DNA of 64,000 nucleotides from Symsagittifera roscoffensis (GCF_963678635.1 NC_087062.1:41102672-41166671), one strand, 5' to 3'. Positions 10,455 through 22,649 are shown, numbered from the stretch's first letter. A program made the numbers and translations. The notes: a model not told the origin generated them from the sequence alone.

Positions 10455-13400
10455 TTATGATAGACGACACCAGGTCTCGAACAAAAACCCGAATCCCATG
10501 CAATATGCAATTTAAGGGTTATGTACGTACGGACTTAGCACGTGCGATTAATGCCTTCATTCAAGTTTGGTGTCTCTCAAACCAAAAAATTGAAGTTAAC
10601 AAATTTTCAGTCCGGTTGTTCACATGACTTCATATATAACTCCCACTACTTTGATCAGATACTTCGGTGCTAGTTTCAAAATCGACTTTTTAATAAGTCG
10701 CGAAGAATATTCATATTTTAGAAGAGTTGTGAAAACAAAAGACAGCAGAGCGGACAGCTGACTTTAATGGGCCGGAATCAAAGCGCCGCGCACTCTCATT
10801 AAGCTCATTGTAATTTGTATTTTCTCTTATCAATGGTCATATTCTGTTTCTGTATATCTGGTCAGTCTAGCTTTGCTGGTCAATTGATATTGATCCCTTG
10901 AGCGTTTTGAATGAATGAATCTATAGATTGAACGACTAGAAACCAGCTTAATTGTGAGTTTGTTTATTCATTAAGTCTCGGTCAGCCGAAAAAGAAAACA
11001 TCACATCGCGTAAAACTATCATGCTATCATGGTGGTCATCACGATTAATTATAAAATTTATTGCTACTCAATCGTTCACTTGTTTAGCCACCGGTGCTTC
11101 AAAACAAAACATGTGCCAATTATAATGACACGAGCGCGTCAATTGTTATATAGTTTCAGAACCGGACAAAAATTGAAAGTGGTCGTAAAATTTTTGGACT
11201 GAAGAAAAATTAAGAAATGAACTATAAGAGAATTTTTGGCCAAAAAAATCGATGATGTTTGTGAACGAAAATACGTAGTTTCCAGAAAAGTGCAATAGAT
11301 TGCATGCGTCTGATGTCATAATTGAGTGTTCATTGTGAATCTGATTAACCACGGGGGGGGGGGGGGAGGGGTTATTTTTTTGATAAAAATTGTGGATAGC
11401 TTTCAACTGTGAACTGGCGTTGAATCATGGGTTTACTACGTTCTTTTTTCGAATTTCGTCCTTCCTTCCGTTCTGAGAAGTCAAAGCCAGCTCACTGGCT
11501 CATGACTGTGTTTTATGGCTCCATAAACACATTTCAAGTGCAATTCTTGTCCATAATGTTTGTCATCAGCGTTTGATTTTCTGCGTCTATAATTGATTGA
11601 CATAAAAATTTAACGCCTCTAGCTGCTCGGGGTTGGTTCCAAAATGTACATAGAGAATACTGGCGACGGTATCTTTCTAAAGAGTGTATAAGAGGTAGCT
11701 GAAGCCGAAACTTGATGAATTATTTCTGAGATTTATTACCGCTTACAATATAATAGCAACATGCTGACGAAATGCGTCATCGCCAAAAGCTTGAAATTCA
11801 ATGTTTGCAATTGTTTGAAATATTTCACTCTTGTATTTACGAAAGTCTCATCTCCGATTTATGAAAATTAATATATTTTTTTTTTGCTCGGACTATAATC
11901 CGGGTCCAAAAAGGGGTTGGAACTTAGTTTTTGTCTCGCTTTGGAAAGCAGCTGCACTAGATCATAAACATATCGCTCACGTGTTCCTCTTTTAATATTA
12001 ACCAGTTACACTTACTTGTTGACAAGTTTATTTCCTATCGCGAGTCGTAAACTTACATCCCTAAAACTTCCGCTGAAACGTTCCTCAACTCCATCTAAAA
12101 TTCAGAGCCTGCATTTTTTATTAGCCGCTACGCTTTAAATTTGGGCCTCCTAAATCAGATTCGAAAAAATTAATCTGCAATCCTATCCAAGGATTTATTT
12201 GTCAATCTGCATTTATTTGTGAATCTTTCTTTTTTTTCTGGCGTGAAATTTAATCAAAAGATCTTTTAGGGGGAATGAACACCCATAACCAATTTTCTCA
12301 TACTCCTTTCAGAACTATTTATGATATCATGGCATCATTTTTTGACGCTTTCCTAAGGCGAATTTAGCGATAACTTATACCAATTTTGAGATGAGTATGA
12401 TGTTTCAAGAGAGCTCTGAAAGTTGATATTTTCAAGATAAAAACGCTAGAAAAATTGGAAAAAAAGTTATAAAAAACCATTTTTTCTTGTTTGAATAGAA
12501 ATTTCAATCAGTTGTGTTTCAATCAAATTTTAAGCGGACATGTTTTTTGTTTATGTTGTTTTTGATCATTTTCTTCAGATTGAAGTGCAATCAGAAAAGT
12601 CATAACAATCCAACTTAGCAAGTCATCTCCTGATTGACCGGGGAATAGGCCAGTGATTACTGGGTGAAAGGGTCTCTCGTTGAGTGGAGGTGTTGGCCAT
12701 GCTAATGAAATGAATTCGCACTTTTGAACTGGTGCGACAGTTCTAACTCTCGCTAATTTGCCCATTGTCATGCTAAATTTATGGTCCCTTTGAACTTCCC
12801 ACTATAACTCGCCACTGCCTGCCGCAGAGAACGAAAGCAGGCCATCAAATAAAGCACCAGCTGAGAAGGCAGTCAAAGCTCAGCCTCGCAAAGTTAAAAA
12901 AAATCTCCTATGAATAAAAGTTATTGAAGAACTTTAAATTAAATCTTCAACTAAGACGTAAAAACTTTTTACTCATCGATTATTGGACCTAGCTGCTAGA
13001 TGGCTCTGAATGAGCCTGCTTTCAGATGGAGTTTATCTGAATCTGAATTTGTTCCCGCTTCTAATTCATTTGGCAGAACAAAGTCAAAATGCTTTTAGGG
13101 GCAATAGGGCTAGTCTGAGAGGCAATGACTTTCATTCCAGTTCCAGTTTTGGCTAAATTGATTCACAGTGAAGAGGCTCTCGGCCTTTTGTTTCGCTCTG
13201 GCCCGACCGACCGATCAAAGCCGAATGTGTGAATGGACCCCGGCTCATTCCACCCCTTCACCTCCCTTCACTTTCCCCACATTGGCCCGATGAGCCCTCT
13301 GATAACCCTCAATACCTAGTTGAGTTGAATATCTGGGCTTACAGATTATCATACAAATGGACACGCCCATTTGGCGAGGAAAACGGAACAAATTGAATGA

Positions 13401-16400
13401 AATTATTAATTTAGGGAAACTATTTGAAATCAAAAGAACGCCAGGAAGTCAAAGTTGTTTGCTCTATGTAATAAGAAAATTTCCGATAAGTTACAAATTA
13501 CATTGCGTATTTGAAAAAAAAATAGTTGGTAATCGCCAAATATTAGTTGGAATTGTCCCAAAATTGCAGATCTTGAAATTATTTCTGATTAATGTTAATG
13601 CCGATAAAGCAAAATAATGGTCTTGATTGTGATTTGCATCTGAATTGAAGTTGCTTTCCTAATTTAATTTCCCCATCCTTTGAACTCGCCTCATTTGTCG
13701 CCGAGTGCAACTTGACCAGATAAATGGGGACAACAGACCGCGCCCCGTGAACAAACCGACCCGGCCGCACCCCTTTTACTAATTCACAAATGTTATCTTC
13801 CCCCAATTGAAGAAGAGAAGGGCCATTTGGCTGCAATTCTGTCCCCATATCTGACCATCTGTCCTCTTAGCGGAACTCGATGGAATTAACAAGGTGCGAC
13901 CCAGTCCTAGATAGTCCAAAAGTTCCTAATACTTAATAGGCAATGTGAATTTGCCTTCTGCAAAAGCGAGTCTTTGTCGTTTTTGGAGGAGTTTTGGAAC
14001 GTTTGACCCGTGATTACGGGTGAACTAAGTGATTAAATGATTTAAAATTGTGCATTTTAACTTTCGTTTTACAAGAGATTTGGAGAAGCTAATTAAGATC
14101 TGCTTTAGTGGAATCGCAGAAAAATTGAAAAATAAGGTATTACTTTTTTTTGGAAAATAGCTCTGGAACTTATTTATTGAATAACGACGTAGTCCAAATT
14201 GATTTGAGACTTTGACTGGGTGAGCTTTTCTAGCTAATCTGGGTTCTCCTTTGGATAAATCAAAAGAGCAACTTGGGTTGCACTAATTGTACAATAATGG
14301 GCCTGATTCCTTCTCTATTTTGCCCTGGCTCACTTAGGTTAGCAGAGGCTGGGAAGAAACACGCCCCTCTCTGCAGATACAAATTAACAGGCACTTACTG
14401 TACTCTAAATATCACCCGCTGAAATAGATCGATCTTTTGCTTTGTCTCTCCCTTGGAAGAAGTTAATTCAACCATTTGCTAATTCTGCAAATCTTATCAC
14501 GGCGAAGAACGCACCCAAAGCCGCTTTGTGAAATAATTTGTATTGATCTCAACCTTAAGTCTTTTGGCTTTTTCTGAAGTTTTTAGGGGTCTTCTATCCT
14601 TTTTAAAAGTCTTCGCAAGTTTCACAAAAATAATGGGGATATTTTGAGGCTCATAAAATCATAAGGCAGTTAGCAATAATTAAACAAGAGACCCTCGGTT
14701 TGCAACAATTATCAATTGTTTGGCGGTTTTTAATTGTCTTTCAGATTTTCTTGTAGTGTTGCAAGTTTTTTTGGTTTATTTTGAACGTATCGACAAAAAA
14801 GGGAAATGAACTTTGAAGTGATAAAAATTTCACTCAATTTATTTTTTTTTTTGTAAAATATTTGTTTCAAAGTTTGATATTTCTTTTTTAATGATTGAAT
14901 CTTCTAATTTGATAAGCCCCTTGAAATAAACAGGGTAAAAAATATATATTTTTTTGCTGAGCCTTAAAAATGGTAGAAAAAACAGGTACAAATTTTGCAA
15001 AAAAAAACAACAATTTGGGAAAGTTTGACCCTTAATTTTGGGTGAATTAAATGAAATAATGATGATGGTCTTGAAACTGCATTTTAATTTGATTTCGATT
15101 GGCTTTGAAATTAAGTCAGTAGTAATGAGACCTACAATAGCTCAGTTTCAAAGATAACTGTTATTGATTATTGGCGACTACAAATTGTATCCAGGCGCTT
15201 TTAAAATTCCATCACTCTTTCTAACCTGTCGATTAGACCGATTGGAATATAATTAACTGTTCGCCGATTCCCACGTTTTGCATAATTCAAAAAGGAAACT
15301 AGCCGCTAAATGCTGCGAGCAAGTTTTGACAAAATCAATTGAGGCAAAACGAGATAAGAATTTTCGTTATTTTGACTCGATTTGAAAAAAGTGTAAATGG
15401 GCGAATTGACTAGGGAAAGAGAGGGTTAATTAGTGTGCTAATTAGCAGTAGTGGCTCTCTTCAAATGTCCCTCGTGTAATGAGGCTATTATTAGTCCTTT
15501 TGAGACTCAGCAGACGTCGTTAAAAGATAGACAAAGCCCACAAAGACGCTTAACTAGCTCTTTGTAAGTGATGGGTTGAAATTTTTTGAAACTGATGAAT
15601 GTTAGTGGTTCTTTATGTGGCTTGGTTTTGGATTGTCAGGGTTAATTCAAACTTGCATTGGAACCCGCTAGTTGAGACCATTTATACTGAACAGATGCCA
15701 GCTCATTGCTCTAAACCTCAGTGCGATAAAGTTCATATGAGATCTATATAAATCTGCAACTTTTTCTCTAGGCCATCGAATGTGTCTTTGCACTCAAACG
15801 GCAAGCACAGATGATGCATGGCGGACTTCGATGTTGCCGTTTTTAGTGGCACGCCCCCTTTCGACAACTGACTTCCAAACGGGTTCTCTTTGGTACTGGT
15901 TTACGTGAGCCATGTTACTTAAACTATCCCAATGTATCAAAATACATAAAAAAGGGACATTCGTGGCGCGTTTTTGCTATTATTTATCTGGGCCAGAATT
16001 TTTTGGGCTAAATTGGGTCTTTTCTGATCAATTTCGTTGACCTTAGAAATAAGCCTCCTCGATAAAACCCTAGATCAAGTTGGCAAATGATAATAAATAG
16101 CTTCAGTTAATTCTCCAGCAACTAGCGATCTATCTCATTTCACGCCATTCTCTTTGTGATAATCTGTTAGAGGGATCATAACTTGGATATACCCGAGATC
16201 TCAAAAAAAGCCACGCTGGGGATGGCGTTTGCGACATGAATTGTTAGTGAGTTGGGACAAAGTTTTACGTTCTTTTGTTCACGGAGTTGTAGACTAAAAT
16301 ACGATATACTTGGCTTATAATTCTCAATACAACAATTGACGTCTCCACTTTCTGATTTGTTTTTTCACTTAGCGAGGATGATACTAAAGAGTGAACATAG

Positions 16401-16787
16401 CGAGAGTGAGTAGCAGACTGTGGCTTTGTTTAGAATAAACTTGTGCTCCTTTGAGAAGATAAGTAGTGACTGGTACTAGAGAGTGGCCGAGGATGCCAGC
16501 CTGGCCACGCACTAACTAACTGCCCCCCACTTGCTCTGCCCCACTGTTATAAACATATGTCATCATCACCAAGTCCCTCTCTAGTCTCTGTTTATCTTAC
16601 TACTACTAACCAATGTACTGCTAGTTAGTGAAACTAACTAATTTCAACAGCAGGCTGTCCATCCAACAGCGGCACGAATTTGTTGTAACAAAGTTTGTTT
16701 TTCATACAATTCAAAAAATTTTATTTTAGAAAAATTTGGTGTTTGGTTTATTTCATGCTTACTGTCGATTTATTGCGGAATTTCGAT
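10455..16787. other. Gene-poor non-coding DNA
   Basis: No gene was recognised in 6.3 kb. 12600-13900 and 16400-16680 are GC-richer islands with homeodomain-like ATTA/TAAT cores and could hold regulatory DNA; this is inference only. There is a run of 14 G at 11353-11366. Short ORFs (for example minus 12523-12771, 13579-13848 and 11146-11406) show no domain, codon signature or splice context worth calling. Confidence 0.3.
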
Positions 16788-16795
16788 GATTGAGT

Positions 16796-17459
16796 CCCGC
16801 ACCGAGCGCCCATTGATTCAAATCGATTATATTGGATTCCCGAGACAAAAAAATAATCCATAAAAATCCATTACAGATGTAAAATTCAGACCACGAAATC
16901 GATTATATTGCCATTATAATCGATTATTTTTGAAACAAAAATAGTCCATTACAATCGATTATAATCCATCATTTTTGTCTCTGAAATCGATTATTTTTGC
17001 CAAGATAATGCATTATAATCGATTATTTTTGGGTGGTCGGGGTAAATGGGGGGAGTAAACGGGGGGGGGGGGGGGGGGGGGGGGTAAAGTGCTGAACTGC
17101 GATGAACTAAAAAAGTAGAGACAAAAATATAAATTTTATTGTGAAAAGTAACATTTTATTAAACGCAATGCGTTAGCAACTGCACTAAACAGGAAATGAG
17201 ATAACTTTGATTAAAATTCAAAATTGTAAATAACCCCTCGAAAAAGTCCGTTATAATGGATTTTATTAGCATAAAAATGTTTAGGAGCATAATCCATTTT
17301 TAATGGATTATAATCGATTATAATGAATTATGTTGACAAAAAAATTATTAGGATTATAATCCATTTCAATGGATTATAATCGATTATTTTGTCATTTTAT
17401 AGATGCTGAGCATATTATGACAATATAATCGATTATGAGCCATGGGCGCTTGGTGCGGG
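16796..17459. mobile_element. 664-bp MITE with terminal inverted repeats and nine ATCGATTA palindromes
   Basis: The left end CCCGCACCGAGCGCCCAT and the right end, read on the minus strand (CCCGCACCAAGCGCCCAT), match with one mismatch in 18. The match continues with gaps into AATCGATTATATTG. Flanks are GATTGAGT (16788-16795) and GGTTGAAT (17460-17467), 6 of 8 identical, a possible diverged 8-bp target duplication. Inside are nine AATCGATTAT cores, several extended to ATAATCGATTAT, and many TAATCCATT half-repeats. A run of 24 G lies at 17061-17084. There is no ORF. It is a non-autonomous DNA element whose body is mostly palindromic subrepeats. Confidence 0.7.
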
Positions 17460-17905
17460 GGTTGAATTGAAAAACAAAATTGTTTGGTTGAAGGTTTTTT
17501 CTGTTGTCTATTCTCAACTGATATTTGAGATGATCGAATGTTGATATAGAAGTTTCCAAACTGGGCTTCGTTCTCGAATGAGCCTAATCAATTAACAGTA
17601 CAAAAGTATTTTTTCTTGGGGGTGTGTAATTTAAACGAAAGTGTAATGAGACGGAAACTAAAGCTAAGAAATCAGGTGAAAAAAACCCAAACTGTTTTAT
17701 TTTAGTGTAATCTCGATTTCGTCTAATTTACCCCACCCGTTTTGTTATGACACCAGAGACTAAATAGTACCAACGACCAAACGTGTAGCTAGTGATTTGA
17801 AATGAATCTTAAATGTTTGTGTTGATTTAAACTAGCGCTTCGCGCACTAAACAAACCAAACACCGTTCATTTTCAGTCCCTGCTGGCTCACTCTACTCAT
17901 TTTGA

Positions 17906-18043
17906 TCCCTCCCTTTCCTCCTTTCCAGTCCATCAGCTGTAGACAAGACAACAGTGCACTCTCCAGTTATGAGCCAGTCACTGGAGTGTGACCTGCTCAC
18001 ACTCCCCAGTTGGCACTCTAAACCAGCTAGATGTGTTCAGGTA
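17906..18043 (+). other. Possible 5' untranslated exon of the downstream small gene
   Basis: This GC-richer segment begins after a pyrimidine-rich tract with CTTTCCAG (17921-17928). It stays open in one frame to a CAG|GTAGCC donor-like site at about 18043. An ATG at 17969 would start a short ORF. The next gene, at 18974, begins directly after a strong acceptor and so needs an upstream exon on this strand; this is the best candidate seen. If the two were joined, the short ORF would run into an in-frame stop overlapping the main start. No transcript evidence is available. Confidence 0.25.
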
Positions 18044-18138
18044 GCCTAGTGCTTAATCAACAACCTTACACACTGAGATGAATGTTAGAGAAAAAATTTT
18101 GATTTTTCTAATTCGAAAAACATCGTGTTTGAATTGTT

Positions 18139-18962
18139 TTGAGGCAAAGAATTCTCACGTCAAACTGCTTCTTGTTTGAAATAGTTCGTCTTAATAGCTG
18201 CTTATCTGGCTTTAATGTCCGCTCTGATGGCTATTTGGCAGACCAAATGTTAGACACTGGTCATTATCGCCGTTACGCTGGCCGATTTTCTAATCGACTT
18301 TGCCAACTATCCCGCCCAAATGCACCGCTTCAGAGTCTTCAATCATCCAACGACTCCCACTGTGCGGCCATGTTTGCTATTACTAGCTTCACTGCGCTGA
18401 GGGCGGGTGCTGAGTTAGTACTAGTTATAACAACCAAAATTGATCCCGCCTCTTGACTTTCCAGTGCTAAAGTTGAATGGATCTAGTTTCGTGTGGTTGA
18501 GTGAATAAATACATGCCTAACTGTTTTCATAACTGAAGATGGTGATTTGATCTGGGCTAAATAATGTCTTGACTACTGGCCCGGAAAGTACCGGAATTGA
18601 ACCTGGTACCTCTGGGTACTTAAGTACTGGTTCGTTGAGCATTGCAAACATAGGGGTGTAATTGGCTAATTGTCTGCGTTGTATAAAAACAAGTAACAAT
18701 TTACACCCCAATACTTCTGGTAATTAACAACCCCGCCCCATACCCGCCCACATGTAATAAACGTGAATCAACTCAACCAATTAAAAGTTCGTCTACTATT
18801 TAGCCAAAACAAACAACCAGAATATAACCGTTTCTGCTTTTTGTTCGTATTGATATCAGATCGCGCAACTTGATGCCGTTGTAAAGTTATTCTGTCTTCC
18901 ATTTTTCATGCTGTTTTACCATGTTCTTGAAATCTTAGTTGATTAAAATAGTTTGTTTTCAG
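18139..18962. other. Non-coding stretch with a tRNA-like B box
   Basis: It probably includes the intron upstream of the small-membrane-protein gene. On the minus strand near 18595, GGTTCAATTCC matches a pol III B box, but no convincing A box is present, so it may be a decayed SINE. 18139-18456 is open on the plus strand for 105 codons but has no ATG start and no recognisable domain, so it is not called coding. The 3' end shows a pyrimidine-rich tract and TTTTCAG (18956-18962), an acceptor for the next exon. Confidence 0.35.
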
Positions 18963-18973
18963 AATTGCAATGA

Positions 18974-19267
18974 ATGAATGAGGAATTTTTGAAGTCAAAT
19001 ATGGGTAACGATTCTATTGTGGACTCTAGTGTAGACTACTTGAAAGATGGTCTGGAAAAGTTCCAGAAACTCAGCCCGGGTGGCCACTTTACCAGTGGCA
19101 TCTTACTCGGACTTGTGATGAGAAGCACCTCTCCTATTTTCTTCACACTTGGTCTGGGCGCGGGAGTGTTTGCTCACCAGACTTATGACCTACCTGCAGT
19201 TAAACCCTATCTAGAAAGAGGAGCAAACTACGCAATTGATTATTTAGACTCAATCAAGAAAAAATGA
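18974..19267 (+). CDS. 97-residue single-pass membrane protein, SLC35A4-microprotein-like
   Basis: An ATG-initiated ORF of 97 codons begins directly behind a splice acceptor (TTTTCAG, 18956-18962). The N-terminal 36 residues are polar and acidic. Residues ~41-68 form a hydrophobic, glycine-rich segment (one long helix or a tight hairpin). The C-terminus is amphipathic and ends in Lys-Lys-Lys. The pattern 'Ser-Pro..Gly..Gly..Val', a Gly-rich helix, then Ala-x-Gln-x-Tyr-x-x-Pro-x-Val and a helical tail, resembles the conserved microprotein encoded upstream of SLC35A4 in vertebrates, which localises to the mitochondrial inner membrane. Here no transporter ORF follows: a poly(A) signal comes 250 bp later. 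Three ATGs overlap at 18970, 18974 and 18978; the first reads only three codons to TGA and the second opens this ORF. The family call is from remembered similarity. Confidence 0.6.
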   Translation: MNEEFLKSNMGNDSIVDSSVDYLKDGLEKFQKLSPGGHFTSGILLGLVMRSTSPIFFTLGLGAGVFAHQTYDLPAVKPYLERGANYAIDYLDSIKKK

Positions 19268-19517
19268 CAAACTAATTGTTTCGAAAAACTGTACATCTAA
19301 ATATCTTTATTTTTTTACGCATATACTTCCAATTTGAACTTTATATTTCTTCCCAAGTTGCTTTTTATGAGTTCGGAATTTCAAACAGATGAACAGATTG
19401 TATTAAAAATAACTCTCACTTCATCGAATATTCTGTATTGACGTGGTACGATAAATAGGTTCAATTAATTTGTACTTTGAGCTAGTCTTATTTGATCATA
19501 AGTGTACTGTAGTATCT

Positions 19518-19523
19518 AATAAA
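19518..19523 (+). terminator. Poly(A) signal AATAAA
   Basis: A canonical AATAAA lies 250 bp after the stop codon of the 97-residue gene, on the same strand. It marks a short 3' untranslated region and leaves no room for a second long ORF in the same mRNA. Confidence 0.6.
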
Positions 19524-19539
19524 GAGTAACGAGGCGTCT

Positions 19540-20282
19540 GCTAGTCCCCTCTCAAAGCGATTTGCTTGTACAATTACATCTCGCAGGTGCTTTACAGGTG
19601 TGGGACAGGCGTGAACAATTCGATGGTTCACTTCAAAAAATCAACGATTCCAATTTGGAGTGAGCATAAAAAAATCAATGTATCCAGCAGTATAAAAAGA
19701 GTGAAGCGAGTACAAGAGCGAGGGGAGATTATTTATTGCTCGGTCGAAGATGGATTTTACTGGTGGGAAAGGGGAATGGAAAGAGGGGAGATATTAAAGG
19801 ATAGGTGGTGATTTTTCTAGCTGGGAAGCTCAATAGCGAGCTACCTGGGAACGGTCCTTTGTGATAGGCTGCTGACTTTGAAGCTAAGATACTAAGTTCA
19901 GTCCTGAGGGAGCCAGCAGGCAGCTCGTTTGTACTTGACTAGTTGCTCTGCCTTTATTCTTTATTCGAAATGAGGCTATAACGAGCACCTACCGATAATC
20001 AGAGCCGCTAAAGATGCCCAGTAGCCGTGACTGCAATCGGCTTTCAACTGGGGAGGCTGTAAAACGATCGCCATGCTTTGTCGCAGACCAGTCTAAGTGA
20101 AATTTAGACGCCTAAACACAAAGCAAACATTCACTTTATGACACGACTCACTATAATTGTCCACGCTTCGCGGCCTTCCTATTGGGCAGTAAACGCCGAT
20201 ACGCAACCGTCTCTTTTATTGATGTGCAGCAGAAAGGCGTCTGAGGCGCCACTCAAACCATAAATGAGCACTTGGAGATCAG
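19540..20282. other. Intergenic DNA, GC-richer
   Basis: No gene was recognised. 19960-20280 is GC-richer than its surroundings and contains ATTGGGCA (a reversed CCAAT-like motif) at about 20180, so it could act as a promoter for the doubtful ORF that follows. An 81-codon plus-strand ORF at 19566-19811 has no domain, and its first ATG comes late. Confidence 0.25.
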
Positions 20283-20441
20283 ATGGAAACCACCTCTCTA
20301 AAGACTACAACTCCCAAGTCCAAAAAGGAAGAAACAGACACAAATAATGAAAATTCTAAAACTGAAATGTATCTACCACATATGAGCATAGATCTACAGG
20401 CTTCAAATGATTTCTTCATTAGCTGCGACTGTTTCATCTGA
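20283..20441 (+). CDS. Doubtful 52-codon ORF, possible first exon
   Basis: An ATG-initiated ORF encodes 52 residues. The first 27 are rich in Lys, Thr, Glu and Asn; the last third contains a Cys-x-Cys. It follows a GC-richer, promoter-like stretch. A donor-like GTATCT lies inside the ORF (about codon 29), so it may be the first coding exon of a longer gene whose later exons are not visible among the downstream repeats. No family was recognised, and the opposite strand is also open here for 79 codons, so the call is weak. Confidence 0.22.
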   Translation: METTSLKTTTPKSKKEETDTNNENSKTEMYLPHMSIDLQASNDFFISCDCFI

Positions 20442-21198
20442 CCACGAACGGCGATTGTCGTTCCGAGCAAGTAGTAGAAAGGAACTTTGCATTGGGGTGT
20501 TTTTTCAAGTAAAATCATATATCATTCATTCGTGAGTGTACAAATATGTGCAACCGTTCATTACTAGTATTTGGCTGACTGCCAAACGATGTGTTGAAAA
20601 TCTTAAATTTACTTGCCAGATGACTTGCTACTTGCAACAAAATTTCAATTAAGTATGAAGAAAAATGGGGTTGGGGTCCATCATCAGTGACGACTGCTTT
20701 ACCCTTGTTATCAGTAGATGGCTAAAATCAACCTGTGCTTTTGATTCGTGAGTTTACTTACTGGAGCTCATATTGTAAGTAGGCCCCAGAAAAAAACTGC
20801 TTTTAAGGCAGTGAAAATAAGACAGCTGATAATTTTTCAAATTCTATTTTGATTAGCGTTGTCTTGACTTTTTGGCGAACATTGTTTTTGGTTTTTGCTA
20901 GTTCGGAAAATTTTTAGTTGCTAATAATTTGATTTTGTGCATGTTCTGTTATAAATTCAACTTATTTCTCGCATGTGCGAACTTACTCTTTAGGATTAGT
21001 CGTGTTCATCTATTTCAAATCAATTTTCAAAAAAGATTTAGTGGTAAAATTTTCATTGGATTAAATAACAAACAGTGCCGGTTGCTAGTAGCGCAGAAGT
21101 TTCAGACAACAGTTATTTTTGAAACAGAAAAACGTGATGTACCTCGAAATTTTCATAGAAATTAATTTGACTAATTATATTTCAAAAAAATATATAAC
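20442..21198. other. AT-rich non-coding DNA
   Basis: No gene, RNA or repeat boundary was recognised. Only short unsupported ORFs and A/T-rich stretches are present before the first family 2 repeat. Confidence 0.3.
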
Positions 21199-21818
21199 GG
21201 TTACTGAGCAAGTAGCACAGAATGTTCCGTCCACAGTCTTCAAAAAGTACAAAAAAGTTTGTTCCAATTGGTGCCGTTTTTTCTGCATGTTTTGATAAAA
21301 AATCTGAACGAAAAAACAAAATATAGGTATAATTGAGACTCATAGTAAAATAGGTCAATTGGAATACAGATTTTGAAGATAAATGAGTAGAAAAATGAAA
21401 AAAAAGGGGAAAATTTTGAAAAATTATCAAACTTTTTTGCAGCAGAAGTCTTTTGAAATATCAAATTTTTGATTCCCAAAATTGCGCAAAAACTACTCTT
21501 ACTTGAGTAGAACTAAGTTTTCACGGCTTGAATTAAGCTTAAATAAGCTATTGTAAGCCTACACGGTCTCCTTATAAGCTCGAAATTAGACCAGAAATCA
21601 AAAATTTCAGACCGGTTTTTCTCGACATAGAAAAAAAAATTAAAAATTTTCAAATTTCGTTCGAATCACGACTGCAAGAGCTTTAATATGATATAGCATT
21701 CGACCCATTCCGATGATTATTTAGAGTACCTGATTTTGCGTGGAAAACAAAAAGCAAAAAAAACTAAAACACGCCCGAATACAAAGTTCCTTCCCTTTTT
21801 CTATGGTTGGAACAACAA
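21199..21818 (-). mobile_element. Hairpin-ended repeat family 2, copy a (HINE-like)
   Basis: Read on the minus strand, it begins TTGTTCCAACCAT and ends with a GGAACATTCTGTG hairpin segment (CTGTGCTACTTGCTCAG) and TAACC. Its interior matches the other family 2 copies: a 'TTTTCTGCATG' block, 'CTCGAAATTAGACC', 'CATTCCGATGATTATTT' and 'TTTGCGTGGAAAA'. No ORF is shared between copies. The organisation (GTTCCGACCAT at one end, its reverse complement internal to a terminal hairpin at the other) is the same as in family 1, although the sequences differ. Confidence 0.6.
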
Positions 21819-21849
21819 GGATAGTTGATTAGTGTGCAAAAAGCACGAA

Positions 21850-22380
21850 TTTTTTTTTTCACATTCTTGAAAAAGTTTCTTTTTCCAAAATAGTGTCGTT
21901 TTTTTTCTGCATGTTGTAATAAAAAGATCTGTTGCATGTTGTGATAAAATGAAAAAACGGGACGTAGCCAAGTTTGAGAGTCACAGTAAAAGAGGTCAAA
22001 TGGAAAAATTTTGAAGAAAAATCACGTGTGAACCGAGAAAAAAATGTTTTTGCCGAATTTCCCAAACCCGCTAAAAACTCCAAAAACTACCTTTAGTTTA
22101 GTATAAAAAGGTTTTCACGGCATAAATAAGCTATTATAAGCGTACACGATTACCTTATTAGCTCGAAATTAGACCAAAAATCAAAAGTTTCAAACCCGTT
22201 TTTTTTTCGACACAAAAATTTCGAAATTTTTAAATGCCATTCGAATAACGACTGAAAGGACTTAAATAGGATATATCACTCAACCTATTCCGATAATTAT
22301 TTGTGGTACCTCATTTTGCGTGGAAAAAAAAACTAAAACACCCGAATACAAATCTCCCCATTTTCAATGGTCGGAACAAA
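21850..22380 (-). mobile_element. Hairpin-ended repeat family 2, copy b
   Basis: It lies next to copy a in the same orientation. It preserves 'TTTTCTGCATGTTG', 'AGCTCGAAATTAGACC', 'CCTATTCCGATAATTATTTG', 'TTTGCGTGGAAAA' and the left end (minus TTGTTCCGACCATT at ~22367-22380). The hairpin end near 21850 is degraded. It is non-coding. Confidence 0.6.
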
Positions 22381-22649
22381 AATGAAAGCAACTCTTTTCC
22401 TAAAAACAAAGGAATTTCATAGATTCATTTTAAGAGTTTTTTCAACTCGCATACATGGGGAAGCGCTAAACTAAGTTTTATTAACTGGTTTTCTTCAGCT
22501 TAAAATAAAATATTTATTTTTTGCGAAATTGATATCTAGCGTTGTTACATAGCTTGCTCCAAATTAAATGGTTTTGATTCGACTTACGAATGAACTAGGT
22601 TTAGCATCATATATCACTGAACTAAATCTAATGATTTTTTGTTGTACAG

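Noticed and set aside
15760-15860. Acceptor-like TTTTTCTCTAG followed by a short open, GC-richer segment
   Set aside because: The frame closes after ~24 codons without a donor or a recognisable protein.
18139-18456. 105-codon plus-strand open frame of balanced composition
   Set aside because: It has no ATG at its start, no domain, and lies where an intron of the small-membrane-protein gene is expected.
18575-18640. Minus-strand tRNA-like sequence with GGTTCAATTCC
   Set aside because: The A box is poor and no closed acceptor stem was found, so it was not annotated as a tRNA gene.
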